A stretch of 64,000 nt of DNA from Heliocidaris erythrogramma (GCA_025617745.1 CM046858.1:44713750-44777749); one strand, 5' to 3'. Counted from the stretch's first letter, positions 10,862 to 21,798 are shown. Translations and numbers: made by a program. The notes: generated by a model from the sequence alone, not told the origin.

Positions 10862-11450
10862 GTGTAGTCCCATATTGACAGTGACTTATCATGGAAGGTA
10901 CACATCAATAATTTAAAACACGAGTTCCCTCCCAAAATTTTGTTATCCTTGTATACCACTCTAATTTTACCATATCTCAGTTACGGAATTCTTGCTTGGG
11001 GGAATGGGACCAAAATTCAACTTGACAAGATACTCACCATTCAAAAACGGGCCATAAGAAATATTAATGACGCTGGATTTCTCTCTCATACTAGCCTATT
11101 TTTTTTTAAAGAATAAGCTCTTACAAATCTCAGATATTTATGTGTACACACCTTACTTAGGCATATTCATGTATCAGTTATATATACATATAAATGAATT
11201 ACCTGCGATGGTTTCTGCAATGTTTGTAAAAAACAACGCTATCCACTCATACCCCCACACGTCTAGTAACTTTGCCACGAACTCGAACAATATTTGCAAA
11301 GAAAACCGTTACATTTTCAGGTCCAAAGTATTGGAATGAACTCCCAACTGAAATGACTGATTCCACCTCATTGTTTATATTTAAACGGAAATTAAAACTT
11401 CTTCTCCTGAATGGTTATGCCATACAGGCAGAAGCCGACATGTAGTGCTG
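10862..11450 (+). pseudogene. 5'-truncated non-LTR retrotransposon (plus strand)
   Basis: The plus-strand frames give DSDLSWKVHINN, TLILPYLSYGILAWGNGT, KILTIQKRAIRNI and, after frame changes, FSGPKYWNELPTEM and LFIFKRKLKLLLLNGY: the same C-terminal block as the neighbour on the opposite strand. The two relics abut near 10840-10860 with their 3' ends pointing outward. Since both contain the same part of ORF2, they are two insertions and not one element inverted by twin priming. A 17-bp direct duplication (10844-10860 and 10861-10877) marks the junction. Confidence 0.7.
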
Positions 11451-11459
11451 TCAAAAGAA

Positions 11460-12290
11460 TCTTTAAAATAGTCTATTTTCCATTTTCATACCACACCTAA
11501 ACAGTTTATTATGATTGTATGTCTTTTCTCCGAGTGGCAGGGGACGGACGGCTAGCCATTGTTCTGATTTATGGGGTGCAGTATAGCTCGTTGCGGGCGG
11601 GTGTGGTGGCCCGTCGCTGGTTCTGGGAGATGGCATTTCCCCCTGCTTATTGATAAAATGTTCTATTTATTCAAGCCGAAATGCTGACATCATAATTCCG
11701 TTACATTGGTGCGTACATGGCTATTGTTTTATATGTCTTTTCTTATGTAAAATCGGTAAAAAAAATGAAAATAATGCTATAAATCATTTGAGCACTTCGG
11801 TATATGCTTCAGAAATTGCCACGGCGTACAGGAAATGCTTATTTACCCTAAAAACGTGAATTGTAATATCATTGCTGTAATGAAAGTGACAAAACCATCC
11901 AATACTATTTCTTTGAATGCGATTTTGATTACTGCGACTCAATAATTTTATTTATATACTCATATTGCTATATCATGCATTGGTCGTTCCCACTATTTTT
12001 TAAAAGACTACTCTCTGGAGCCTATAACTCACAAGCGTAGCTTTCTCCTTGTGTAGCGATAGTGATTTTCCCTAAGCTCTCCGTTGTAGTTCCCTCGAAA
12101 TAGTTCATTCACCCACTGCTAATTAGAAACAGAATTTATTTTAGTACAGTGCATTCTTTAAGTATGTAACACAACATTTTATAATAAAAGTCTAAAAACT
12201 GAAGCTTATTTATGTGATATACATGCATTGTAAGTGAAAAGACAGTGAGGGGGAAAAAACCCAGATAATACATTATATCAACAAAGCGAA
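11460..12290. other. Intergenic, no feature recognised
   Basis: AT-rich sequence without conserved coding potential. A short G run lies at about 12290-12301. Confidence 0.6.
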
Positions 12291-12679
12291 GGGGGGGGGG
12301 GGAGGAAAGAGGAGAGTAGAAATGGAATTCTGTTCTGTGTAGCCTATAACTAAAAGAGAGAATTGGCTCTCATTTATATCCTTCGCAGAACGAGAGGTCC
12401 CAGCAAATTTCCAGGATCTGGTTTGTTGGAATTTTAGGGAATTAATTTTTTTTCAGGTTGCATGCAAATACAAAAATCCAAGAATTCATATTCTAGTGCC
12501 AATATTATTACTATAGATTATTACTATGAAAAGTAAATGCTGCATAGAATAACATAGCAAGTCTACAAAACAAAATAATGAAACAACAATATTAAATGAA
12601 TACAAGTTTGTAACTTGATACCCGTTCGAATATATGATTTGTTTTTCACATCTGCAAAATACCGTTGTGAAAAGTCGTG

Positions 12680-12860
12680 TTTGGCATTCCTGCAATATCT
12701 CATTCATCCGCGGCTGAAGATCTCTTAGTTTCAAGTAAATATTCCACAGATGGATATGGTCAGAGATCTTTCCAGCACGCGAGACCAGAATTCTGGAATA
12801 AACTTCCAAAATATATAAAAGAAGCAAACTTTGATTATGCTTCTGATAAACCATTTTGCC

Positions 12861-12893
<33 letters not shown>

Positions 12894-12985
12894 TTCTTTC
12901 TTCTTTTCTTTAAAGCGCTTAGAGACATGCAGCCCTGGAAAAAAATATTAGACCAAGATTCTTTAATAAATGTACTATAATAATT
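12680..12985 (+). pseudogene. Non-LTR retrotransposon C-terminus and 3' tail
   Basis: The plus-strand frame reads DLLVSSKYSTDGYGQRSF, then ARPEFWNKLPKYIKEANFD, matching the common non-LTR ORF2 ending (LLVPR...YGDRSF..A.P.LWNSLP..I). The protein is cut by a CT microsatellite at 12862-12902, after which 'aaagcgcttagagac' and an AT-rich tail resemble the 3' end of such elements. The 3' end is followed directly by the hairpin at 13009. Confidence 0.65.
12862..12912. repeat. (CT)n microsatellite
   Basis: Uninterrupted and slightly degenerate CT dinucleotides, then TTTC repeats. Confidence 0.9.
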
Positions 12986-13008
12986 ATGCATTTAAACTAA
13001 TGTAAATG

Positions 13009-13211
13009 ACGTGGAGAAGGTTTACGGTTCACCATGTGGTTAGTCCTGAAAAGGACTATTGAGTAAGCAGAAAGTGGAGAAAAGTTGAGAGGAGAAGAAA
13101 AGCCTTTCTCGCCTTTCCTTTTCTTCTCCTCTCAACTTTTCTCCACTTTCTTCTTACTCAATAGTCCTTTTCAGGACTAACCACATGGTGAACCGTAAAC
13201 CTTCTCCACGT
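13009..13211. mobile_element. Near-perfect 203-bp hairpin element
   Basis: Starts ACGTGGAGAAGGTTTACGG and ends with its reverse complement. Arms of about 94 bp pair almost perfectly around a loop of roughly 15 nt near 13110. The outer 28-30 bp match the hairpin at 1071-1276, but the inner arms (including 'gtcctgaaaaggac', itself a small palindrome) do not. To the right, 'accaccatgcaaacct' and 'ccttcaaagat' match the reverse complement of sequence left of the first hairpin, so the family's terminal repeat may extend further outward. Confidence 0.8.
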
Positions 13212-13408
13212 TATCAGTACCACCATGCAAACCTCTACCTTCAAAGATCTTCTAATGTGAATGATTTGTCTTTGTATTTCATTGAATGAATAACAAATTC
13301 CAGCAATTGTACCTTGCTTTTATGATATTTTATTTCTAATTAAATATCATAATTGATAGGATTGAAGTAAATTGAATATGTCATAAAGAAAATGTGAGAA
13401 AATTACAA

Positions 13409-13479
13409 TGCCCCGACCGGATTCGAACCCGGGACCCTGGATTACATGACCAGTGCTCTACCAACTGAGCTATCCGGGC
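13409..13479 (-). tRNA. tRNA-like sequence, Thr(UGU)-like, probably pseudo or SINE head
   Basis: The minus strand folds as a cloverleaf: 5' GCCCGGATA, D-arm GCTCAGTTGGTAGAGC, anticodon stem-loop CTGGT-CATGTAA-TCCAG with anticodon TGT, T-arm GGGTTCGAATCC. A box (TAGCTCAGTTGG) and B box (GGTTCGAATCC) are intact, so it could be transcribed by Pol III. There are mismatches in the T stem (two), the acceptor stem and the base of the anticodon loop. That makes a tRNA-derived repeat or pseudogene more likely than a working tRNA. Confidence 0.55.
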
Positions 13480-13737
13480 TCCCGTCGAAGCAAAGTAACA
13501 ATCTCACATATAGCCCCTCTCTTTCCATCGAGCGTAGGGGTACATCCATACCAAGGTCCATCCTACGCTATAATGGCCATTACTAAGCAAACCTCATACT
13601 GATTGACTTTACTCCTTAATTTTTCATAAAATCTCTGCTGCCAGATTCAATGGCAACGAAAGAGGGCAATGAAAAAAGAAAAACAAAATCAGTGACAAGG
13701 CGGGGTAAGAGGGGGAAGGGAGGGGGGGGGGGGGGGA

Positions 13738-14370
13738 TTCCGTAATCGGCGTCTGGAATTTCAGCTTAGAAGATATATCTAACGTATGCAAAACAAAGAT
13801 GATATACAACAACTAAGTTGGAAGGTTATATATCTCAATAACCTCCTAAAATCTTCTCCGAGACAATGGGAGAATTTGATCTACTTTGGAAAAGATATCC
13901 AAGAATAAGGTTTTTATGATTTCAAGAGTGGTTTTAATGGTATTATTCGCTATCTTTTTGATTACTTGTGTAAGCATGAGCGATGTTCCTTTCCTAATCC
14001 TGTCTGGATTATACAATAGAAAACAAGCCAAACGTGTCCAAAGAAAAGATCTTTGCTAAGGCTGAAACTCGATTTATCTCACTAATCTCCTTAATACTCC
14101 ATCATTGCATGCTTCTTTGTTACTTATTTACGCATGAGCAATGTTACTTTTTTAAATTTATGTCTGGAATGTAGGATATTCTTTCAAACGCATCCCCCTA
14201 ATCTTTTTATTAACTTAATTTATCCCATGTAACTCCTTAATTCTCTTCTCAGACAGGGTGCTTTTGAAAGGGGACGGTAGAACAAACAGGGCAGACACAA
14301 GATGCTCCCGTCTTCTTGCATTTTGTTTTTATTTTGGGGACGGCGACGCGAAGTCAGTCATTTAACCTTT
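13738..14370 (+). repeat. Mosaic repeat block, copy B
   Basis: Contains 'gatctactttggaaaagat', 'gtccaaagaaaagat', 'acgcatgagcaatgtt', 'gacggtagaacaaacag' and 'gaagtcagtcatttaac' in the order seen in blocks A (7040-9620) and C (20580-21790). A poly-G tract lies at about 13724-13736. No gene. Confidence 0.65.
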
Positions 14371-14639
14371 GTTAATTTTCCTTCTTTTTTTCTCTCTTTT
14401 TCCTAAATGTGATAATCTGATAATAGGTATCCGGGTAAAGTTGGCATGGAGGGTATTGCCCATTGGGAAAGACTGTGGTGCTTTTTGCCGATGCTAATAA
14501 AAATGAATGAGGGGTTATTTTTCTTCTGAAAACTTCTTTTTAAAAAAGATATTTCATTAGCAATTTCCTATACTTTTTTCTTCATTAAACTTCTGCTGGA
14601 CGCATTTGCGATCAAACATTCAATGGCAACGAGATATGT

Positions 14640-14803
14640 GTATTATACGTGTTTATGCTTGTGTATTTATATATATTGATTATTGTTGATGTTATTTGTT
14701 TTATTGTTACCAAACAGGGCCTCATGGAAGACCACCAAATTGGTGATATGAGCCACCTTGTATAAATATCAGAAATAAATAAATAAATAAATAAATAAAC
14801 GAG
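14640..14803 (+). repeat. 3' end of a non-LTR element with (AAAT)n tail
   Basis: 'gatatgagccaccttgtataaat' leads into 'aaataaataaataaataaat'. A stop-laden sequence ending in a short tandem A-rich tail is characteristic of non-LTR 3' termini. The coding part is absent. Confidence 0.45.
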
Positions 14804-14865
14804 AGAGGGGAATGAAAAAACTGCGGGGGAAAGGGGGGGGGGGGTGGCAAATTCCGTAATCGCCT

Positions 14866-14933
14866 CTTTTACCATGTTAATGACTTCATTTGTTTCTACT
14901 TGTGGACAAATGAAGTCATTAACATGGTAAAAG
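14866..14933. repeat. Perfect 28-bp stem-loop
   Basis: Left stem 14866-14893 (cttttaccatgttaatgac...) is the exact reverse complement of 14906-14933, separated by a 12-nt loop. It shows no mismatch, unlike the decayed surroundings. Confidence 0.85.
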
Positions 14934-15091
14934 AATCTCTAACTGATTGCTACACAAAACAATGTGCTCAAGGATTCCACTCCATCATCCGGACAGAAAA
15001 CCCATCTGAAAACGATTTATACCTCAGGAAATAGTTCATGAAGCTTGTCCTCCACAAGAACCCCACCAAGAACATGATCAACCTATAATAT

Positions 15092-16495
15092 AAAATTTGA
15101 AAGTCTTATATTTAAATCTTAAAGACTTTTAAATCTAACAGAGACTGATATTAGTGACGAAACCTTTGGGATTTAAAATAAGTCTTTATTAAGACTTAAA
15201 ATTTTAAAACCGCAAAAGACTTAAAACATAAGTCTTTTAGATTTAAAATTTAAATCTTTTCAGTTTTACCTTTAAATCTTTTTAAGGTTTATTAACGATA
15301 AATCTTTTGGAGATTTAAATTTTCAGAGGAAGTGGGACTGGAGAAAAACAACAACATAGACTCAAAATGTGCAATTTATTCCGGCAAACATTGATTTATT
15401 TGAGTGCAGCTCCATAACAAACACATTAAATGACATTCAAACATAATATGATAATAATTGCAAGTGTCAAATGCAGAAATAGAGACCGGCCTTATTAAAG
15501 GACAATTAACCCCACGTGATATTCTAGATGCACCTATTGTCTGCTACGTCTTTCCATGGAGGCTGCCATTTTGTGCATGACACGGATCATTAGGTACCAT
15601 GTGCATTGATAATAGCCTACCTTTACAACAGATACGTCGCTTTGTTCTGATTGTATTACGATTGTTATTGGCCATGGGCCTAGATAATTGACGACCCATG
15701 AGTTCTAATAGCCATCCTGTAAAGCAGATTCCTCGCTTTGTTTTGGTATTGTTACGATTGTCTCCGTCCTTGACGTCAATTCTCCGTCCTTGACGTATAT
15801 TTTTTTATGAAGTATATTTTTTATGAACAAATTAAGACCTTTTAAAAAATATATAAAACTAAACTTACATTTCAGAATATGTGACTTTATCTAATATATA
15901 TTTGTCCTCTAAAAATCAATTACAAGTTAACGATGAAGGAAATTTTACTTGGGATGAAAAATATGTTCGTGTACACATAAAGTAATGGCAGCCCCCTTAT
16001 TATTGCTAGCAGACGATAACTTGGCTGGAAAATAGTGATTTATATCTATATCCTGTGTTTTTACATGAAATTGCATGTATCAAATAAGAGGCATATACTA
16101 CACCATTCAAAATAAGCTAATTCATACGCTGAGGTTAATTTCCCTTTAAGGTGTATGGTTGATCCCAACGAAAAGTGTATACACGGCAATGTCGATCCGA
16201 CTTATCTGAAAAACAGTAATCTGGCTTTCACTTTTGTGTTGCAGTCATGTGCAAGATTCACACAACCGCAAAAAGAAAAAATGTCGTCGATCGCGCGCTT
16301 GGCTTGAATGTTCGATCACGTGTTGCATCATCGTAAATCTGATTGGCTTAAAGCTTAAATCTCCTTAAAAGATTGAAACAGGAGATTTTGTTCGCGGTCT
16401 CGAGAGAAAAATTTAATCAAAGAACGTGGAAAATAAGTCTTAAAGACTTAGATTATTGTAAGTCTCAATTAAGATTTAAATTTTAAGTCTTTCAA
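15092..16495. mobile_element. AAGTCTT-rich inverted-repeat element, interrupted
   Basis: The left arm has 'aaatttgaaagtctta' and 'tttaaatcttaaagact'; the right arm near 16440-16495 is the inverse ('aagatttaaattttaagtc', 'tttcaaattt'). Both arms carry many copies of the palindromic motif AAGTCTTNNAGACTT and of ATTTAAAT. The middle holds the 655-bp MITE at 15495-16149, so this element is older than that insertion. Confidence 0.5.
15495..16149. mobile_element. 655-bp TTAA-flanked MITE, copy 1
   Basis: Ends TTAAAGGACAATTAACCCC and, inverted, TTAAAGGGAAATTAACCTC. The whole unit recurs nearly base for base at 43535-44188, in PSMG1 intron 4. It has no coding capacity. A TTAA at both outer edges suggests a piggyBac-type target duplication. 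Confidence 0.8.
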
Positions 16496-16674
16496 ATTTA
16501 GAGATTAGTCCATCGCCGCGTAAGTGGAAGCCAAGAGGTGACTGCTCAAGGGATAGTGAGATCAAGTAGTCTTTGGTTCTTATTCCTAGATCGCTGCCCT
16601 AGTATTCAAAGTAGCGACACAAAGTTCCTATATACCTTCTTGCATACGCAAGAAAGTAAGGTATTCTGATAAAG

Positions 16675-16846
16675 TTAAAGGGATACTCAACCAGCTCTCG
16701 TGAGAGATTCGGTCGGCTTTGTGCAGTCGAAATGTAATCCCACTTAGTCCAACGGACGCGTTCGACGCACAAACTTTGTGTACGAGTGAATGGGGCTTAC
16801 GCAATCCTGACTTTCCCCACGGTTGCCTGGTGGCGTATCCCTTTAA
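16675..16846. mobile_element. 172-bp TTAAAGGGATAC MITE
   Basis: TTAAAGGGATACTCAACCAG at the left and (inverted) TTAAAGGGATACGCCACCAG at the right, flanked by TTAA. An inverted, truncated copy is at 56759-56918 (shared 'tccgttggact', 'tttgtgcgtcgaacg', 'gggaaagtcaggat'). Confidence 0.7.
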
Positions 16847-16878
16847 GACATTAATTCCGAAGAATATACATACTTGTG

Positions 16879-18000
16879 TAAGCCTAGTTTATCCGATATG
16901 CGTCGGGCTTTCTGGCAAGTATACTAATCGCATTACGTAAACTAATCGCGTTATGGAGACGGACAATCGGCGATGGTGCGCCGGTCTCCACAACGCGATT
17001 AAAGGGAAATCCAACCTTATTTTTTTCTATTGATGTTATATGAAGCGTAACTTGCTGGTTAATTTGATACCAAATTTAGCAGAATTTGACAGCTATAAAG
17101 AAGGTTAAAGAGTGATGATCCCCCAAACACGTCGTCTGCTGCACATGCATGGGGCCGCCATTTTCTATGTTTGCAGTGGACTTAGTCCACGAATGACGTA
17201 TCTGTGGATAATTCCTAGCCTAGATTCTATCTTTTTTTTTTTTTTTTTTAATTTTGGTTTATTCCCCTATGCTGCTCTTTCTCTACACGCATTTCCCACA
17301 CAGAGCACGACTCTGTGTGTATAAGTAATTAATTCAGAACACAACAATTGCCATTGTGTTTTGCAGCTGTCGTTTCTCCCAACCTTTTGCGGTCCAGTGT
17401 CATTAATGATTCATGACTCTGGGTTAAAAAGGTGTTCTGGAATTTCAACTTCAACACACAATGGCAATTGTGCTCTGAATTAATTACTGGTTTGTGGCCT
17501 CGCTCTTTCAAGAAGTGAACAATGTAATTAAATATTCAGAGCAATATTTAAAGAACAAGTATTCAGAGAAACATAATGTCTCCGTATCGCGCGATCCGAA
17601 CAATAAGAGTCCTTTACAATTCCACCCAATTTTGGGGATTGCGCGATTACTGGAGAGTTGCGCCCTGTGTGGGATATGCATGTAGAGAAAGAGCAGGGTA
17701 GGGGAATAAACCAAATAAAAGAATATAAAAAGGGACACAATCTAGACTAGCCAGTTGTCCACAGATACGTCATTCGTGTAAAATGGCGGCCCCATGTGCA
17801 GCAGACGACGGGTGAAAGAAGTGTTTGGTGAGATCTAAAACATTCTATAACTTTCTTCATAGCTGTACAATTTTGGTAAATTTGGTATCAAATTAATCAG
17901 GAAGTTACGCTTCATAGAATATCAATAGAAAAAAACAATCAAGGTTGGATTTCCCTTTAATTACTTGCCAGAAAGCCCGAAGCATATCGGATAGGCTTAT
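16879..18000. mobile_element. About 1.1-kb foldback structure
   Basis: The outer arms 16879-16921 and 17962-18000 are inverted ('cgggctttctggcaagta' and its complement). Within them, 16999-17960 begins TTAAAGGGAAATCCAACCTT and ends with its inverse; these arms stay complementary for 250-330 bp with small indels. A still deeper pair (17327-17360 and 17453-17485, around 'caattgccattgtgt') is inverted again. The left outer arm is separated from the inner element by 77 bp, whose counterpart is missing on the right. No coding capacity was found. Confidence 0.75.
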
Positions 18001-18294
18001 GTTTTGTCATTTTACTTTGCTCTCTATTTTGTTTCTATCTCCTTTTGTTGTTCTATTTTGAAGATTTAAATATACATTATGTAAATTATGCAAGTTGAAT
18101 ATAATAAAACCAGAGCACTATCAGACATTGTCGTGATCAGTTCGTCTTTCTTGTGTCTCCTGAGTTCTCTTTATCTCCCATCCCTTCATAGGATTCTTAA
18201 GTTCGAGGATAGAGTTATAACTATTTCCCAAGTTAAACACCGTTCATTTCCCAACGCTACCTTGTTTCATTATGTAAGACTCACATCTCTTATG

Positions 18295-18735
18295 GAAGAG
18301 GTATGGCGGAGTACTTACACAAGCAATTTAAATTGTATTTATATCTTTGTCACAAAATTGCAACGAGAGCAATTACTTTTAGCGCACTTAGAACACACTC
18401 CAAACTTCTTTTCCAAAGCCTAGGAATATTAAATATTTTGAAGCTCCATCAACTTCGTGTATCAACATTTATGTATGATCTGGTGAAAGGTATATTACCA
18501 TACTTTTTAGTAGATTATTGTCAAATCATACATCTCAGATATGCAACATTGGGGAAAGAAAGTGGCTTAGGGCCTACTCTGTTTACCAAAATGTAAGACA
18601 AGGCAATGACAGTTTTGCATTTCATTTATTGGAACAAAACAGTGGAATGGTCTCCCAGACGAAATAAAAAATATAAAAATTCAAGGTCAGCCTTTCGTAG
18701 ACAACTTTCCAGCTACCTTCAATGTAAATGATATG
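18295..18735 (+). pseudogene. Non-LTR retrotransposon ORF2 C-terminal relic
   Basis: The plus-strand frame includes KIATRAITFSALRTHSKLLF, QSLGILNILKLHQLRVSTFM and YDLVKGILPYFLVDYC, fitting the conserved tail of non-LTR ORF2 (KLQKRAIRIIT...PLFKxLxILxxxDLxxLQxxxFMYxxxxxxLP). Stops and frameshifts follow. Its 3' part (from 18474) also occurs at 21799, as part of a larger duplication. Confidence 0.65.
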
Positions 18736-19298
18736 TTGTGAGCTCAAAACTGGCACTTTCATATTTATATTTATACCTTTTATCACTTACATTTGCATGG
18801 CGAGCTATAAAATATAGCTTAGGATTAAGCTTTTTTGTTGTTGTTTATTTGCAGTAAGCTGAAAGTTCGAAAATTCTCCTGTCGGCGGAGGACTGGTTTG
18901 GCAATTTTCAAAAACAAATGAAGAAATATTAAACATACATAACGTCTGTGGAACAACTAATTGGGTGCGACCGCCCGGGGGGGGGGGGGGGGGGGCACTC
19001 AACTAATATTGCTGTACATATGCGCGACCACAAAAAAAGCGTGGAAATGGTAGTTTTTGCCGGTTACGGCGCGTCACGCGCTTGACGCGCTTAGGATGTC
19101 AAAAAAGGCCAAAAATCTGGGGAAAAGGGTATGTTTCAGTTTGTCATACACGTTTAGGGTAAATTTTCCATCATACCTATCTGCATTTTGTGCGACAGTC
19201 TCTTGTTTAGGGGGTAAAATTTCAAGAAACACGGGAAAACACTCGAATGGATAAAACGCGTTTAGGGGGTGTTTGGAACCTGTAGTCGCCCTTGTGTA
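18474..19298 (+). repeat. Segmental duplication, copy 1
   Basis: Matches 21799-22910 with high identity from 'tatgatctggtgaaaggta' through a poly-G tract (about 18977-18995) to 'aaaacgcgtttagggggtg'. It contains 'ggttacggcgcgtcacgcg', a local inverted motif. Copy 2 has a 53-bp minisatellite where this copy has only about 14 bp. Confidence 0.85.
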
Positions 19299-19299
19299 C

Positions 19300-20580
19300 A
19301 TGCAACGATATAGTTGAGTGGAACGCAAGTGCTCTGCTCACATTCATTTGGGTTGTGAAAATTGCTCCGCTTGTGGTCCTCTCGAAACTTTGAAGGTATT
19401 CGTATTTCCGAGGATTTATAATTCCTGGGCGTTTCAAAAAAAAAAAAAGGAAACCCAAATTTGAAAAATTCCTGAAAATGAACAATAAGTATACTAACAA
19501 TAAAATCCATAACTTATGAAGGGGTATTTGATATTCTGTCCAATGGTATCTCGTTTACGTCTCAAGGGTTTCGCATCACTGAACACCATTGTCTTGTGCA
19601 AAAATATAGTTGGTTCACTTTCTTGTAAAACACAATAGGCATGATGTTATAGAGATGCCTTTTGTGAAATTGCTTGAAAGCTCCATTTCTCACTGCGGAT
19701 GATTTTCTTCTTCAAATCTGTGTTAATGAGATGTTATACACCCATGCTTCAGGATTTTTGCTTTGTAACCCTTTGCAGATATGAAACATTTTGCAAAGAA
19801 GACAGTCTGGGTGAATTCTATCAAGGTTGCATGCTAAAGAACCAGTGCGAACCAGAAGCATTGTAAGGTCACAAAGCAATGCAAATCAAACTTGACAAAG
19901 ACCATATAGAAGGAAAATAAAAAAACTAATGCATGACAGATGACATTTTGTTGAAAATGGGCAGAAGATGCCTGCAGCATTCATGACAAAAAACATGTTC
20001 TCTGCATGTGCTCTCCGAAGATCTCACTTCTGCTTGGTCAAAATTTATGACTAACAACTCGGTCCATGCATTGTGAAGTTCATAAGACTCTTTGGTAAGG
20101 CGTAAAGTCAATCAGTATGATGTTAGCTTAATTATTAACGAGTGGATATGAAGTGCAACCAAACTAGTTAACAAAGACATTTAACCCAAACCATGCCTAT
20201 TTTGTTTTAAACGAAAGTGAACCAACAAGAAAATTTCGCATTTAAATTTCAAAACAACGGTGTTCGCTGATGCGTGACCGTGGAAATCTTAACCAAGTTA
20301 CCATTGGAAAGCAAATGAATTACTCTTTCATATGATGTGAAATTCAACTCCGGTAAATATATATAGTCTATTTACAGGAAATTTTCAAAGATGGGTTTCT
20401 TTTTTTTTAAACGCCTAGTACAGGTGCATAATCTTCGTCTTAGTATTTTCATGCGTTTCTAGTGATGATAACATTACTAATCCGCGGAGCCGATTTATGA
20501 ACAATGTATAAGTTATCATGTATCAAATTAAAACTCATTATCATGAGGAGCGAGTCATATATGCAAATCGACCAAATAGT
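19300..20580. other. Intergenic, little structure
   Basis: No gene recognised. 19326-19400 ('agtgctctgct', 'attgctccgcttgtggtcct', 'cgaaactt') recurs at 24838-24912, so a dispersed repeat fragment is present. Confidence 0.55.
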
Positions 20581-21790
20581 GACAAGTGACAAACACTGTT
20601 TACATTTTTGGTACGTTTAAAAAGAAATATCACTGGAAGAAAAAAAGGGACCCATCTTAAAGTCCGCAGATCGAAACAGATGACGATGACAACCAGACTA
20701 TTGAATCAATGATTCAATCATATCATTTGTAAATAATTATCGTCCATCAACGGTCAGATTAACATAGCTCCCGAATTCTGCTCTCTTTTTGTTAGTCTCA
20801 GGATCGAGAAATGATAGCTATTCTTATCATAGTACTGGTCTCTTCTGCGATACAGCCATTTTTGCAACTCGATCGGTGGCAAACTCTCTGTTCCCAATAG
20901 CTACGAGGAGATTCCGACTGGCAATTCAACCTGCAGTCGAGCCCCCCACCCCGAAGATTTAGAAACTGGATAGTGGATATTCGGCCATGAGACGTCATCG
21001 CGCCCCCTTCCCTTATCATTGCCCGTACTCCCATTATGGACACTCAATGATGGCGTTCATTAAATCTAGGTCTGGAATTTAAGCTTAAAATATATTTCAA
21101 ACTTTATGCAAAACAAAGATGATATATCATAACTAAGTTGGAAGCTTATAAAGTTCACTAAACTCCTAAATTCTACTATGGAAGAATTTGATCTACTTTG
21201 GAAAAGATTTTTAAGAATAAGGTTATTGTGATTTCAATAGTGGTCTAAAGGTCTTGGTCTCAATGGTATTATTCGCTATCTTGTTGATTACTTGTGTATA
21301 CATGAGCGATGTTCCTTTCTATGTCTGGATTGTACAGTGGAAAAAAAAAGCCAAACGTGTCCAAAGAAAATATAACGATATTTGCTAAGGCTGAAACTCG
21401 ATTTATCTCACTAAACTCCTTAATACTCCATCATTGCTTGCTTGCTTGTGATCCTAAAAGTGTTTTTATTTCCTCATAATTGCTAGCTTCTTTGTTACTT
21501 ATTTACGCATGAGCAATGTTCCTTTTTTAATCTTTATCTGGAATGTAGGTTATTTTGTCAAACAGGTCCAAAGAAAAGATTTTTGAAACGTAATTCATCT
21601 CACTAAATCCTTAAAGGGCGATGCTACCTTTTTAAAAGCTGATTTGTGTGAAAGCAGAAAAATCAGAGAAACAGGATAGTGAAAGTTTGAAAGAATCAGA
21701 CAAAGAATAAAAAAGTTATATGAATGTTTGAAAAATGAGATCACTACATATATGCGAATCTCAAAGTGGCAATTTGGTGAATCGATTGTG
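20580..21790 (+). repeat. Mosaic repeat block, copy C
   Basis: Shares modules and order with blocks A and B: 'gaatcaatgattcaat', 'gttagtctcaggatc', 'cttatcatagtact', 'gatctactttggaaaagat', 'gtccaaagaaaa', 'gcatgagcaatgtt', 'aagcagaaaaat'. It ends in a half copy of the CAATCCAACCTT-type MITE (21615-21798). Confidence 0.65.
20811..20900 (+). CDS. 29-codon signal-peptide-like mini-ORF, copy C
   Basis: ATG at 20811 opens MIAILIIVLVSSAIQPFL and the frame ends at TAG 20898-20900 after 29 residues. The first 14 residues form a hydrophobic, signal-peptide-like segment ending S-A-I-Q-P. The homologous position in block A (7624) stops after 14 codons. No TATA box and no clear splice donor were identified. 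This may be the remnant of a secreted-peptide first exon carried in the repeat, or an accidental frame; I lean towards a fragment. Confidence 0.25.
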   Translation: MIAILIIVLVSSAIQPFLQLDRWQTLCSQ

Positions 21791-21798
21791 ACGTTAAA

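Noticed and set aside
13409-13479. Functional tRNA-Thr gene
   Set aside because: Mismatches in the acceptor, T and anticodon stems make a pseudo-tRNA or SINE head more likely; listed as tRNA-like only.
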